A DNA stretch of 64,000 bases from JAVRLB01 sp049965455. Lineage in GTDB: Archaea; Thermoplasmatota; Thermoplasmata; Thermoplasmatales; ARK-15. Of the stretch, positions 15,656 through 23,984 are shown piece after piece (position 1 is the stretch's first letter; every line of letters begins with the position of its first letter). The notes beneath the pieces are model-generated. The model was not told the origin of the DNA, did no database searches, and worked only from the letters and a program-made list of their open reading frames with translations. The stretch lies in assembly GCA_049965455.1 (NCBI GenBank), contig JBMFWH010000002.1, positions 1-64,000 of the forward strand. The letters run 5' to 3'. The position numbers and the translations under genes were made by a program.

Positions 15656-16526
15656 CTTTGACCCTGGTGCTGCTAAAAGTACTAGTAAAAAGATCGTTTT
15701 ATTTTTCAGATTTATAAGGGTTGAACACACATTATTTTCATTGCCTTTCGCTTACATTGGCTCTTTTTTAGCGTTACGTAATATACCGACGCTCTTGCAG
15801 TTTTTATTGATTGCCATAGCGGTATTCGGAGCAAGAACTGGCGGAATGGCAATGAACAACTTAGCGGATAGAAACATAGACAGATTAAATCCTAGAACAA
15901 AAGACAGACCTACCGCTACCGGGATCATTTCAGCCAAAGATACAATATATTTTGTAATTTTCAGCTATTTATTATTTGAAATCTCCGCTTATTTTTTAAA
16001 TCCACTGAGTTTCAAGCTATCTCCATTTGTCGTGTTGATTGGCGTAATATACCCGTACACAAAGAGATTCACGAGCAATGCGCATTTGTTTATGGGATTG
16101 AATAATGCCATAGCTCCGGTTGGAGGATGGATCGCGGTTTCTGACTCTTTTGACCCGAGAAGCCTGTTTCTATTTTTTGCAGTAATGCTCTGGGTTGCAG
16201 GGTTTGACATTATTTATTCTTTAATGGACGAAGATTTTGATCGGTTAAATCATTTACATTCTTTTCCAGTCTTATTTGGCAAAAAAAGATCCTTGTACAT
16301 ATCCTTGCTTTTTCATATTCTTACGATCTCCTTTCTAATAGCATTTTATTTTGTCTATCCCCTCTCCATATATTATATCTTTCTTATAATTATAATTGCA
16401 ATGCTATTGTTTTATCAACAATACCTTGTTAATTTAAGACTTGAGAATATAGAAAAAGCCTTTAATATTAATCTTTATATTGCAATACTGCTATTTTTCT
16501 CTATATTTCTTGGAGTTTTTTTATAG
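15645..16526 (+). CDS. UbiA-family prenyltransferase (menaquinone pathway)
   Basis: 293 residues from the ATG at 15645, which follows AAGGAAG by 7 nt and overlaps the UbiD gene by 11 bp; a TTG at 15624 would add seven residues. About eight membrane helices. The two Asp-rich motifs that bind Mg-diphosphate are NNLADRNIDRLNPRTKDRPT (about residues 72-91) and IYSLMDEDFDRLNHLHSFPV (about 190). It should attach the isoprenoid tail to the naphthoquinone precursor (MqnP-like). With the neighbouring UbiD and UbiE homologues it forms a late menaquinone cluster. Confidence 0.9.
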   Translation: MGSNFDPGAAKSTSKKIVLFFRFIRVEHTLFSLPFAYIGSFLALRNIPTLLQFLLIAIAVFGARTGGMAMNNLADRNIDRLNPRTKDRPTATGIISAKDTIYFVIFSYLLFEISAYFLNPLSFKLSPFVVLIGVIYPYTKRFTSNAHLFMGLNNAIAPVGGWIAVSDSFDPRSLFLFFAVMLWVAGFDIIYSLMDEDFDRLNHLHSFPVLFGKKRSLYISLLFHILTISFLIAFYFVYPLSIYYIFLIIIIAMLLFYQQYLVNLRLENIEKAFNINLYIAILLFFSIFLGVFL

Positions 16527-16608
16527 GAGGCAATCTAAATTGATTTTTATCTTTTAAATAAAGGTTATATATAGGTTAAAATTATCCAGTATTTAAAGTG
16601 GTGAAATT

Positions 16609-17163
16609 ATGGGCAATGAAAGTAAGATAAATATTGAAAATATCGTAGCTTCAACTACCCTTGCAGAGAAACTGGATCTTAGCAAGATCGCTTTGGCTCT
16701 TGACGGTTCAGAATATGAACCTGAGCAGTTTCCAGGGTTAATATATAGATTAACTGAACCTAAAACCGCTGTATTAATATTCAGAAGTGGCAAAGTGAAC
16801 TGCACTGGCGCCAAAGATCTAAACAGCGTAAAATTAACAATCCAGACTATTGTTAAAAAACTTAAAAGTGCAGATATAGATGTATATGATGAACCTGAGA
16901 TAATTGTCCAGAACATAGTAGCAGTATATGACCTGAATGCAGAACTTAACTTAACGGACATTGCGATGTCCCTGGGCCTAGAAAACGTAGAATATGAACC
17001 TGAGCAGTTTCCAGGACTGGTTTACAGGGTAGAGGATCCGAAAGTCGTGCTATTGCTGTTTGGATCAGGGAAAGTTGTATGCACTGGTGCTAAAAAAGAA
17101 GAAGAGATATTAGAGGCAGTAGCGAAACTTAAGAAAGAATTAACAAAAGTAGGGTTCTTATAA
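16609..17163 (+). CDS. tbp: TATA-box-binding protein
   Basis: 184 residues made of two direct repeats (about 7-90 and 98-181). Each contains INIENIVAST-like or IIVQNIVAVY-like strands, then YEPEQFPGLIYR or YEPEQFPGLVYR, and SGKVNCTGAK or SGKVVCTGAK. It binds the minor groove of TATA boxes and recruits TFB and RNA polymerase. AGTGGTGAAATT just before the ATG provides the ribosome-binding site and GTTATATATAGG at 16563 a TATA box. It is the likely reader of the promoters at which the miniature elements sit. Confidence 0.97.
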   Translation: MGNESKINIENIVASTTLAEKLDLSKIALALDGSEYEPEQFPGLIYRLTEPKTAVLIFRSGKVNCTGAKDLNSVKLTIQTIVKKLKSADIDVYDEPEIIVQNIVAVYDLNAELNLTDIAMSLGLENVEYEPEQFPGLVYRVEDPKVVLLLFGSGKVVCTGAKKEEEILEAVAKLKKELTKVGFL

Positions 17164-17195
17164 TTTTATTTATTTTTTATGATTTTAGTGATGCA

Positions 17196-18746
17196 ATGAA
17201 CTATTATTTAATTTTTTTAATTATTTTAATAATCTGGTTTGGATTTTTATATGCGATAAATTCTTATTTAAAAAATAATAAAAATTTTTCCTTGTATGGC
17301 CCTGCGCTTATGTTTAAAACAGAAAGGGGAAAAAAATTTATTGAGCGAATATCAAGATATAGGATATGGAAAAGATACGGTGATTTTGGGGTAATACTGA
17401 GTTTTGCCATTATGTTTGGCACTCTGGCATTACTGATCTGGGAGGCTACGCTGGTACCTTTAATTCCAAAATCAAGAGCGCCATCACCCATTGAGGCGCT
17501 GGGATTACCTGGCATAAACCCTTTGATTCCAATATGGTACGGACTTTTAGCCATAATTATAGCAGTAGTGATCCACGAGTTTTCTCATGGAATACTCACT
17601 AAAACTCAAAAAATGAAAATCAATTCGTTAGGCATATTATTTTTCATAATTCCGGTTGGTGCTTTCGTAGAGCCTGATGAAGAAGAACTTTCAAAAGCGC
17701 CAAGATTAAAAAGGATGAGGGTATATGCTGCAGGAGCAACTACAAACATTGTTGTAGCCACAATTGCAGCTTTGCTGTTTCTGTCATTGTTCAGTGGCGT
17801 GACTCCCATATCTCATGGCTCAGTGATTACATCCGTTTATTCAGATCCTTTTAACAGCTTAAACACAGGAATGGAAATAACCAATTTTAATGGCACTTCT
17901 ATAAATTCCACGACTCAGTTCAATTCAGTAATGGTTAATCCAGGATCAAAAGTAAACGCAACGGTATTTTATAACAATAACTTCCACAATATCGAGATCT
18001 ATGCTGGGGTAATGATAATAAATGTTCTAGCAGGCACTCCTGCCGCGAATTCAGGATTAAAATCCGGAGAGCTCATTAAAAATATAAATAATGTTACTAT
18101 TTACAATACGCAAATACTTGACAATTTTCTGGGCAGTAGCCTGTCTGGGCAGATGATTAATATATCTTTATTGCAGTATTCGAGCACTGGCATTATGCAG
18201 ATTAGCAGGTCTGTTACGCTGATGGATAAATATGCTTATTACGCCCAGAACGATCCTGCCGCAAATAACAATTCATATAAAGGGCATGGCTTTTTGGGTA
18301 TATCATCTTCTTATCTGGGAGTAGCAATGATGAATGTGAGTTTGATACCTGCTATCATGTCTAATCCGGTCGGCTCGATCAGCATACAAAACCTGTTTCA
18401 TGGCTTTTTATTGTTTATCTCACTCCCTTTTCTTGGTCTAGCGCCTCTATCAGGCTCTCTTGCCAGCCTATATACCACTCCTTTTTATGCCCCTCTTTTC
18501 TGGATCATTGTTAACATAATTTACTGGATCTTCTGGCTTGATTTAATGCTGGGCATGACCAATTTGTTACCCGCAATACCTCTTGATGGCGGGTACCTCT
18601 TTAGAGATGCATTTTCAGAGTTTTTGCACAGGATTAACTTAAAAATAAAAAATTTTGATCGAGCTGCCAATATCATAACAGGAACATTATCCCTATTGAT
18701 CCTATTTTTGATTTTATGGGAGTTTATAGGCCCAAGAATTTTTTGA
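17196..18746 (+). CDS. Site-2-protease-type intramembrane metalloprotease (M50)
   Basis: 516 residues with several membrane segments. The zinc-binding motif HEFSH (VVIHEFSHGILTK, about residues 125-137) and the second motif NLLPAIPLDGGYLF (about 451-464) supply the His-Glu-His-Asp zinc site. Between them is a PDZ-like domain (INVLAGTPAANSGLKSGELI, about 277-296) in an extracytoplasmic region. Site-2 proteases cut membrane-tethered regulators within the bilayer; the substrate here is unknown. It starts 32 bp after tbp and is followed 94 bp later by a small zinc-ribbon gene. Confidence 0.92.
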   Translation: MNYYLIFLIILIIWFGFLYAINSYLKNNKNFSLYGPALMFKTERGKKFIERISRYRIWKRYGDFGVILSFAIMFGTLALLIWEATLVPLIPKSRAPSPIEALGLPGINPLIPIWYGLLAIIIAVVIHEFSHGILTKTQKMKINSLGILFFIIPVGAFVEPDEEELSKAPRLKRMRVYAAGATTNIVVATIAALLFLSLFSGVTPISHGSVITSVYSDPFNSLNTGMEITNFNGTSINSTTQFNSVMVNPGSKVNATVFYNNNFHNIEIYAGVMIINVLAGTPAANSGLKSGELIKNINNVTIYNTQILDNFLGSSLSGQMINISLLQYSSTGIMQISRSVTLMDKYAYYAQNDPAANNNSYKGHGFLGISSSYLGVAMMNVSLIPAIMSNPVGSISIQNLFHGFLLFISLPFLGLAPLSGSLASLYTTPFYAPLFWIIVNIIYWIFWLDLMLGMTNLLPAIPLDGGYLFRDAFSEFLHRINLKIKNFDRAANIITGTLSLLILFLILWEFIGPRIF

Positions 18747-18840
18747 GAATATATATGTATTTTTGATCATAAAAATGCTATTTAAATCGAAACCAAAAAT
18801 TTTAATAGTGCACTCTCTATCATTCATAGTGAGTGAAACA

Positions 18841-19044
18841 ATGAGCAGATGCATTATTTGTGGGAAAAAGCTAGCATCAGAAATCAGTATCTATTGCCCA
18901 GACTGTGAATATGAACTGAAGAGAGTGAGGTTGAAAGGGGAAGAGTCCCTTTCTGATTACATTGCAAGGGTCGAAGAGGATAGAAGCGAGATGATTAAAC
19001 CAGGGAAAAATATTAAAAGTTTGATGGAGTGGGATAAACAATGA
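18841..19044 (+). CDS. Small zinc-ribbon protein
   Basis: 67 residues from the ATG at 18841, supported by GTGAG 7 nt upstream; the open frame starts earlier at 18763 but that segment looks like promoter and leader. It begins CIICGKKLASEISIYCPDCE, a CxxC...CxxC zinc ribbon, followed by a charged helix. The function is unknown. Its stop overlaps the next start by 4 bp (ATGA), so it is translationally coupled to the CBS protein. Confidence 0.75.
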   Translation: MSRCIICGKKLASEISIYCPDCEYELKRVRLKGEESLSDYIARVEEDRSEMIKPGKNIKSLMEWDKQ

Positions 19045-20183
19045 ACAAAAAGATAAAGGATATTATGAGCAAAAGCGCAGTTACTGCTACTTCTGAAGAT
19101 ACTTTATCTACGCTTTTGAACAAGATGAAAGATTACAATGTCAGAGAAGTGCCAGTAATAGACGAAAAAGGTACGTTGCTAGGATACTTAGATTACAAGA
19201 CCATTGCCAAAAGAAAAAATATTTCTCTTTATTCCAGAGTCATGAACATGATGATACACCCAAGCTTTATAAAAGATAGCGATGATATGGATACAGCAAT
19301 AGAGGCAATGGTAAACAGCGGATTAAGGGCATTGCCAGTAGTTAATGGCAACAAAAAGCTGTTAGGAATAGTATCCATCACGGATATAATATCTCAATTA
19401 AAAGATTCTGATGAATTTTCAGACTTGAGCATTGAGGACATCATGATAGCAGATCCAGCAGTGCTAAACAAAGAACAGAGCATATTTGACGCCTTGAGCT
19501 TTATGGATAAATGGGACGAGCTTAGTGCGCCTGTTGTTGACGACGACAACAAGCTTGTAGGCATGGTTCATATGCCAGATATCACCAAGATAATCTGGAG
19601 AGGCAAAGAACGACTTCAGTATGGAACTTACAAAGGCCAGAAAGAAAAGATCGAGATGAAGATCAAAGATATAATGTGCGCTCCTGTTAAAATATCTAAA
19701 AATTCAACAGTGAAAGATGTTCTAAACGTATTAGCACAGTCAAAGACCGACATGTGCATAATAGTGGATAGAGAAAACAACCCGGTAGGCATAATAACCC
19801 AGAAAGACATTCTTGATCAGGCATACAACGGAAAAAATGAAAAAGGGGTATTTGTACAGATTACGGGCCTTGAAAGTTCAGATCCGGAGCCATATAATAT
19901 TGTATACGAGATGATCGAAAAATTCTTGAATCGAATAAACAAATACAGCAAGTTTAAGCCACAGCTAATGACATTTCATGTAGAGATACACAAGCCGGAG
20001 GGTGAAGAGGTAAAATACAGTGTTCGTGCAAAATTACAGACCGATAAAAAAACGTTTTTCTACACAGACTATGACTGGAACATGTACAAACTCTTTAAAA
20101 ACGTATTAGATAGATTGGAGAGAAATATAAGAAAAGAGAAAGAGCGCACAGAGGAAAAGCGTGTAAAAGTCAGAGGCGAGTGA
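19041..20183 (+). CDS. Four-CBS-domain protein with C-terminal HPF/S30EA-like domain
   Basis: 380 residues. Four CBS modules (about 5-58, 68-122, 133-186, 205-260) form two Bateman pairs that typically bind adenine nucleotides. The C-terminal about 100 residues (FVQITGLESSDPEPYNIVYE, later TFHVEIHKPEGEEVKYSVRA and YDWNMYKLFKNVLDRLERN) resemble the beta-alpha-beta-beta-beta-alpha fold of hibernation-promoting factor/S30EA. An adenylate-sensing ribosome-hibernation role is a reasonable inference, since archaeal CBS proteins have been found on idle ribosomes. It is coupled to the zinc-ribbon gene and 4 bp before tldD. Confidence 0.75.
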   Translation: MNKKIKDIMSKSAVTATSEDTLSTLLNKMKDYNVREVPVIDEKGTLLGYLDYKTIAKRKNISLYSRVMNMMIHPSFIKDSDDMDTAIEAMVNSGLRALPVVNGNKKLLGIVSITDIISQLKDSDEFSDLSIEDIMIADPAVLNKEQSIFDALSFMDKWDELSAPVVDDDNKLVGMVHMPDITKIIWRGKERLQYGTYKGQKEKIEMKIKDIMCAPVKISKNSTVKDVLNVLAQSKTDMCIIVDRENNPVGIITQKDILDQAYNGKNEKGVFVQITGLESSDPEPYNIVYEMIEKFLNRINKYSKFKPQLMTFHVEIHKPEGEEVKYSVRAKLQTDKKTFFYTDYDWNMYKLFKNVLDRLERNIRKEKERTEEKRVKVRGE

Positions 20184-20187
20184 GCAA

Positions 20188-21567
20188 ATGTATGAAGAGC
20201 TTTTAAAAAAACTGGAAAAAAAAGTAAAGTATGCAGATATACGGAAGCAGAGGTACCAAATATCTGAATTAGTAATGAAAAACGGAGTGGTTAGCGGAGT
20301 AAATTACACGGAAGAAGAGGGTATTGCCATTCGAGTTTTAAATCATGGAATCGGATATCTGACCACCAACAAACTTGATGAAAGTTATATTGCAGAGCTT
20401 GCAGAAAAAGCGATTAAGTTTGCTTCGTCCATAAATCGCGATAACTTAAAATTCTCTGAAGAACCCGTATACAAAGAGAATTGGAGCGTGGAAGAAACCA
20501 TAAAAATAAAGGATGTTTCTAATGAAGACAAGCTCCAATATTTAAAAGAGGTAGAGGCAGAGATGATCTCTTCACAGGTGCCTATGAGAATACAATCGAT
20601 AAGAGACAAGATTGTAGAGACAGAGTATGTTAATACAGAAGGCACTACAATTAGCTCCACATTACCTTCAGTTAGCTATTTTTGCATGATGGGAGTTATG
20701 GAAAACGGAAACTTTGAACAGTCTTCGATAGAGCACGGGAGAACGGGAGGATATGAAGCATGGAAAGAATGGAACATTATAGATCGTGTTAAAGATGAGA
20801 TCAATATATTAAAGAAAGTGGCAAAAAGCAAGAAAATACCAGAGGGAAAAGTAGATCTTGTAGCCGGGCCTGAAGTTGCCGGAATTGTTGCACATGAATC
20901 AGGAGGGCATCCTTCAGAATCAGATCGCATATTTGGCAGGGAAGCGGCACAGGCAGGAGAGTCTTTTATAAAGCCTGATATGATTGGAGAGAGAGTAGGT
21001 TCAGACATCGTTAACGTGGTAGATGACCCGACATACGAGCACAGTTACGGATACTATAAATATGATGATGAGGGCGTTAAAGCCAGAAAAAGGTATCTTT
21101 ACAAAAACGGCAAAATAAATGAATTTTTAACAAATAGAGAATATGCATCCAGGCTTGGAACAAAGAGCAATGCTGCAGCCAGATCTTCATGGTGGGACCA
21201 AGAGCCAATCGTGAGAATGAGCACTACATATATAGAGCCTGGAGAACACAGCGTTGAAGAGCTTATTGAGGATATTAAGTATGGAGTCTACATGAACTCA
21301 TTCACAGAATGGAACATTGATGATACCAGATTTAATGAAAAATACATAGGTCGTGAGGCTTACTTGATAGAGAACGGGGAGATTAAAGAGACGATCAAGA
21401 GACCGGTCCTTGAAATAACCACCACCGGATTCTACGGAGCTATAGATGCAATTAGCAAAGATTTCAAGCTTTTTGCAGGGACATGTGGCAAAGGAGATCC
21501 TATGCAAGGTGTTGATGTATTGATGGGCGGGCCCCATCTGAGATTAAGAGATGTTTATCTGAGGTGA
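20188..21567 (+). CDS. tldD: TldD-type metalloprotease subunit
   Basis: 459 residues. The active-site motif HESGGHPSESDR (about residue 235) gives HExxxH, and GTCGKGDPMQGVDVLMGGPH near the end is the conserved zinc-proximal C-terminal region. TldD and TldE form a heterodimeric metalloprotease; in bacteria it trims peptides such as microcin B17 and the CcdA antitoxin. It is first of a two-gene unit, with tldE starting beside its stop. GGCGAGTGAG upstream gives the ribosome-binding site. Confidence 0.93.
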   Translation: MYEELLKKLEKKVKYADIRKQRYQISELVMKNGVVSGVNYTEEEGIAIRVLNHGIGYLTTNKLDESYIAELAEKAIKFASSINRDNLKFSEEPVYKENWSVEETIKIKDVSNEDKLQYLKEVEAEMISSQVPMRIQSIRDKIVETEYVNTEGTTISSTLPSVSYFCMMGVMENGNFEQSSIEHGRTGGYEAWKEWNIIDRVKDEINILKKVAKSKKIPEGKVDLVAGPEVAGIVAHESGGHPSESDRIFGREAAQAGESFIKPDMIGERVGSDIVNVVDDPTYEHSYGYYKYDDEGVKARKRYLYKNGKINEFLTNREYASRLGTKSNAAARSSWWDQEPIVRMSTTYIEPGEHSVEELIEDIKYGVYMNSFTEWNIDDTRFNEKYIGREAYLIENGEIKETIKRPVLEITTTGFYGAIDAISKDFKLFAGTCGKGDPMQGVDVLMGGPHLRLRDVYLR

Positions 21568-21572
21568 AATTG

Positions 21573-22889
21573 ATGTTAGATCTTGCCGAAAATATTGTGA
21601 AAAAATTACAGATGCAGGGTATTGATGAAGTTTCGGTCATTATTGAAGAGAGAGACCAAAAACAGATCAGGTTTTCTAACAACGAAGTGGATATTTACAA
21701 AAATTGGATAGACTCAGAGATCCGCCTGTTTTTAGCAAAAGGCAAAAAAACTTTGAGCACCACTATCAAAGATTTCAATAAGATCGACGAGCAGTTATCA
21801 ACGTTTGTAAAGCTGGTAAACCAGGTACCGGACAATGATGATTTTTACGGCTTGAACAGTAATAAGCAAACCTACCGCGCGCATGTTCCAGATCTAAAAC
21901 TGAAAGAACTGGACGATCTTTCATATTATGCTAAAAATGCGATTAATGGAGCTTTAGAAAAAAATGCAAAGCGAGTTTCTGGAACAATATACCATACCTT
22001 TGAAAAGATATATCTAGCCACCAATTACAATAGCGTATATGATGAGCTGGTCAATTTTGAAATTTCAGTGAGGGCATTCAACGAGTTCAATGCCCCTGGC
22101 GCAAGCGTCTTCATGACCTCAGATCATAGGCAGCTGAGAGAAATTGATCCGTATGATGTTGGACAAGAGGCTGGGGAATTTGCAAGAATGGTGGAAAATC
22201 CAGTAGAGGGTAAAGAGGGAAAGTTAGACATACTGTTTCATCCGCTCTGTTTTGGATCTTTGGTCACGGATGCAATGAACATGGCCTCAGCGTTTCAGGT
22301 AGACTCAGGCATGAGCTTTTTTGCGGACAAAATTGGAAAAAAAGTAGCATCTGAAAAACTTACATTATATGATGATCCAACATTTGAGCAGGGTGTTGGA
22401 TTCAGATTATTTGACGATGAAGGTACCGCTACTAGGAAAAACACCATAATAAAAGATGGTGTTTACAAAACACATTTGCACAGCTATTCTACCGCCAAGA
22501 AATTTGGCACAGAAACTACTGGAAATGCAGGTATCGTGTTTCCTGGAGCTTGGCAGCCGGTAATGCAGGAAGGAAAAGAGAGCGAAACTGATATTCTGGC
22601 AAACATGAAGAGAGGATTATACATCCTGAATACATGGTACACGAGGTATCAGGATTACAGAAATGGAGATTTTTCGACTATTCCGAGAGATGGAATATTT
22701 TATATTGAAGATGGAGAAATAGTAGAGTCATGGAAAGGTATCAGGATCAGCGACAATATACTGAGAATTCTGAAAAATATTGACTATATCAGCGTTGACC
22801 GAGAACAGGTAAAATGGTGGGATACCGTAATGCCTTCTGTACTTCCATACGTGCTCGTCAAGGATGTGAACATTACAAAAGCAAAGTAA
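21573..22889 (+). CDS. tldE: TldE/PmbA partner subunit
   Basis: 438 residues from the ATG at 21573; a GTG at 21564 would add three. GAGGTGA at 21561-21567, overlapping the tldD stop, is 5 nt upstream. It is homologous to TldD (NNEVDIYKNWIDSEIRLFLA; DDEGTATRKNTIIKDGVY) but lacks the HExxxH motif, as expected of the non-zinc subunit, which shapes the substrate channel. The gene converges on topo VI subunit A with only 12 bp between stops. Confidence 0.9.
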   Translation: MLDLAENIVKKLQMQGIDEVSVIIEERDQKQIRFSNNEVDIYKNWIDSEIRLFLAKGKKTLSTTIKDFNKIDEQLSTFVKLVNQVPDNDDFYGLNSNKQTYRAHVPDLKLKELDDLSYYAKNAINGALEKNAKRVSGTIYHTFEKIYLATNYNSVYDELVNFEISVRAFNEFNAPGASVFMTSDHRQLREIDPYDVGQEAGEFARMVENPVEGKEGKLDILFHPLCFGSLVTDAMNMASAFQVDSGMSFFADKIGKKVASEKLTLYDDPTFEQGVGFRLFDDEGTATRKNTIIKDGVYKTHLHSYSTAKKFGTETTGNAGIVFPGAWQPVMQEGKESETDILANMKRGLYILNTWYTRYQDYRNGDFSTIPRDGIFYIEDGEIVESWKGIRISDNILRILKNIDYISVDREQVKWWDTVMPSVLPYVLVKDVNITKAK

Positions 22890-22901
22890 AAAATAGGTTT
22901 T

Positions 22902-23984
22902 TTATAGCCCTATGTCCCCTAATTTTTCAGGCAGATAAGTATCCGTAACGTAGTTTAATCCGTATTTAGCCAAAGCCTGTTGTTCTGCCTTTTTGCCGAT
23001 TTTGAGCATCAGTTCAATCTCATCTTTCCAGAAAGCAGTGTTAAATCTCGGGTCTGTCTTTTCAGCATTGAGCGCATCTATGTCTTTGTCATTTAGATTG
23101 TCTGTAGGAAGCTTATAGTTCAATATATCATTAGCTGTTATACCTATGAATTCCGCACTGGGCGTAGCCAGATACTCGGATATGTGCGCGGTCTTGATTG
23201 CCCCGTACGCAACTGAAGCGTAGATCCTGAAAGACCAGGGATCTCCATCTGTGAATATCACAATCGGCAACTTAAGTTCGGTATTCATTCTTTTAATAAG
23301 CCTTCTGGTGCTTCTTGCAGGTTGCCCTTTTAAATGCACCAGAATGGCTCTGAAATCTTCATCAAACCTGTTTTCTACGAGTCTGTCGAACATACCACCT
23401 GTTTCAATTGCTATCACAAAATCTGCATCCACGTCCTTAAACTTTATTTTATCAGACTCTACGTTGTAAGGGATCGTATATCCTGCATCGCCTACATCAT
23501 CACGACAGTTTATTTTTCGAGGAACTCCTTTCCTGTTTATCTCTTCCAACGTGATGTTCCCTATTACCGTGGCCCCGTCCTCTTCAGGCCTAAGCTTAAA
23601 ATCTTCCCTCATGTATTTAGTCACGATTTCAATATCTTCAGCAAGCCTGTTAGACTCGTCCTGCGTATGAAATTTTGCAAGGTTCCAGCCTTCAGAAATA
23701 TAGTACATCTCTCTCAGTGTTGAAGACTTGCTTTGCTCGATCATCTCTTTTATGAATTCTAGAAGGTACATGGTCCTTAAAAGCGTATATGCACCGTCCA
23801 GCTTTTTTGCAGACCTGGTAATTTTAGAATCTCCGAGAACCCACACTCCGGATCTAAGATCAAAATTTATGTTGTACTTGTTTCTGGCTTCAAGACTCAT
23901 CTTTGGAATCTTACCGGCATTCATGTCTTCATATATGTCAGATACCAATCGCTCCAATGCTTTTAAAGCATCGTCATAGTTCGT
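22902..23984 (-). CDS. top6A: DNA topoisomerase VI subunit A (Spo11-like)
   Basis: 360 residues from the ATG at 23984 (MTNYDDALKAL); an upstream ATG adds 12. The winged-helix region carries the catalytic Tyr in STLREMYYISEGW (about residue 100). The Toprim domain shows DADFVIAIETGGMFDRL and IVIFTDGDPWSFRIY, which hold the metal-binding acids. The A2B2 enzyme makes double-strand breaks to relax and decatenate DNA. GAGGAAG before the start sits inside the end of top6B, which overlaps by 11 bp, so the two are coupled. Confidence 0.95.
   Translation of the reverse strand, partial: TNYDDALKALERLVSDIYEDMNAGKIPKMSLEARNKYNINFDLRSGVWVLGDSKITRSAKKLDGAYTLLRTMYLLEFIKEMIEQSKSSTLREMYYISEGWNLAKFHTQDESNRLAEDIEIVTKYMREDFKLRPEEDGATVIGNITLEEINRKGVPRKINCRDDVGDAGYTIPYNVESDKIKFKDVDADFVIAIETGGMFDRLVENRFDEDFRAILVHLKGQPARSTRRLIKRMNTELKLPIVIFTDGDPWSFRIYASVAYGAIKTAHISEYLATPSAEFIGITANDILNYKLPTDNLNDKDIDALNAEKTDPRFNTAFWKDEIELMLKIGKKAEQQALAKYGLNYVTDTYLPEKLGDIGL

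Noticed and set aside
18763..18840. Longer N-terminus for the zinc-ribbon protein
   Set aside because: The segment looks like promoter and leader; the ATG at 18841 has a GTGAG site and places CxxC at the start, as in similar ribbons.
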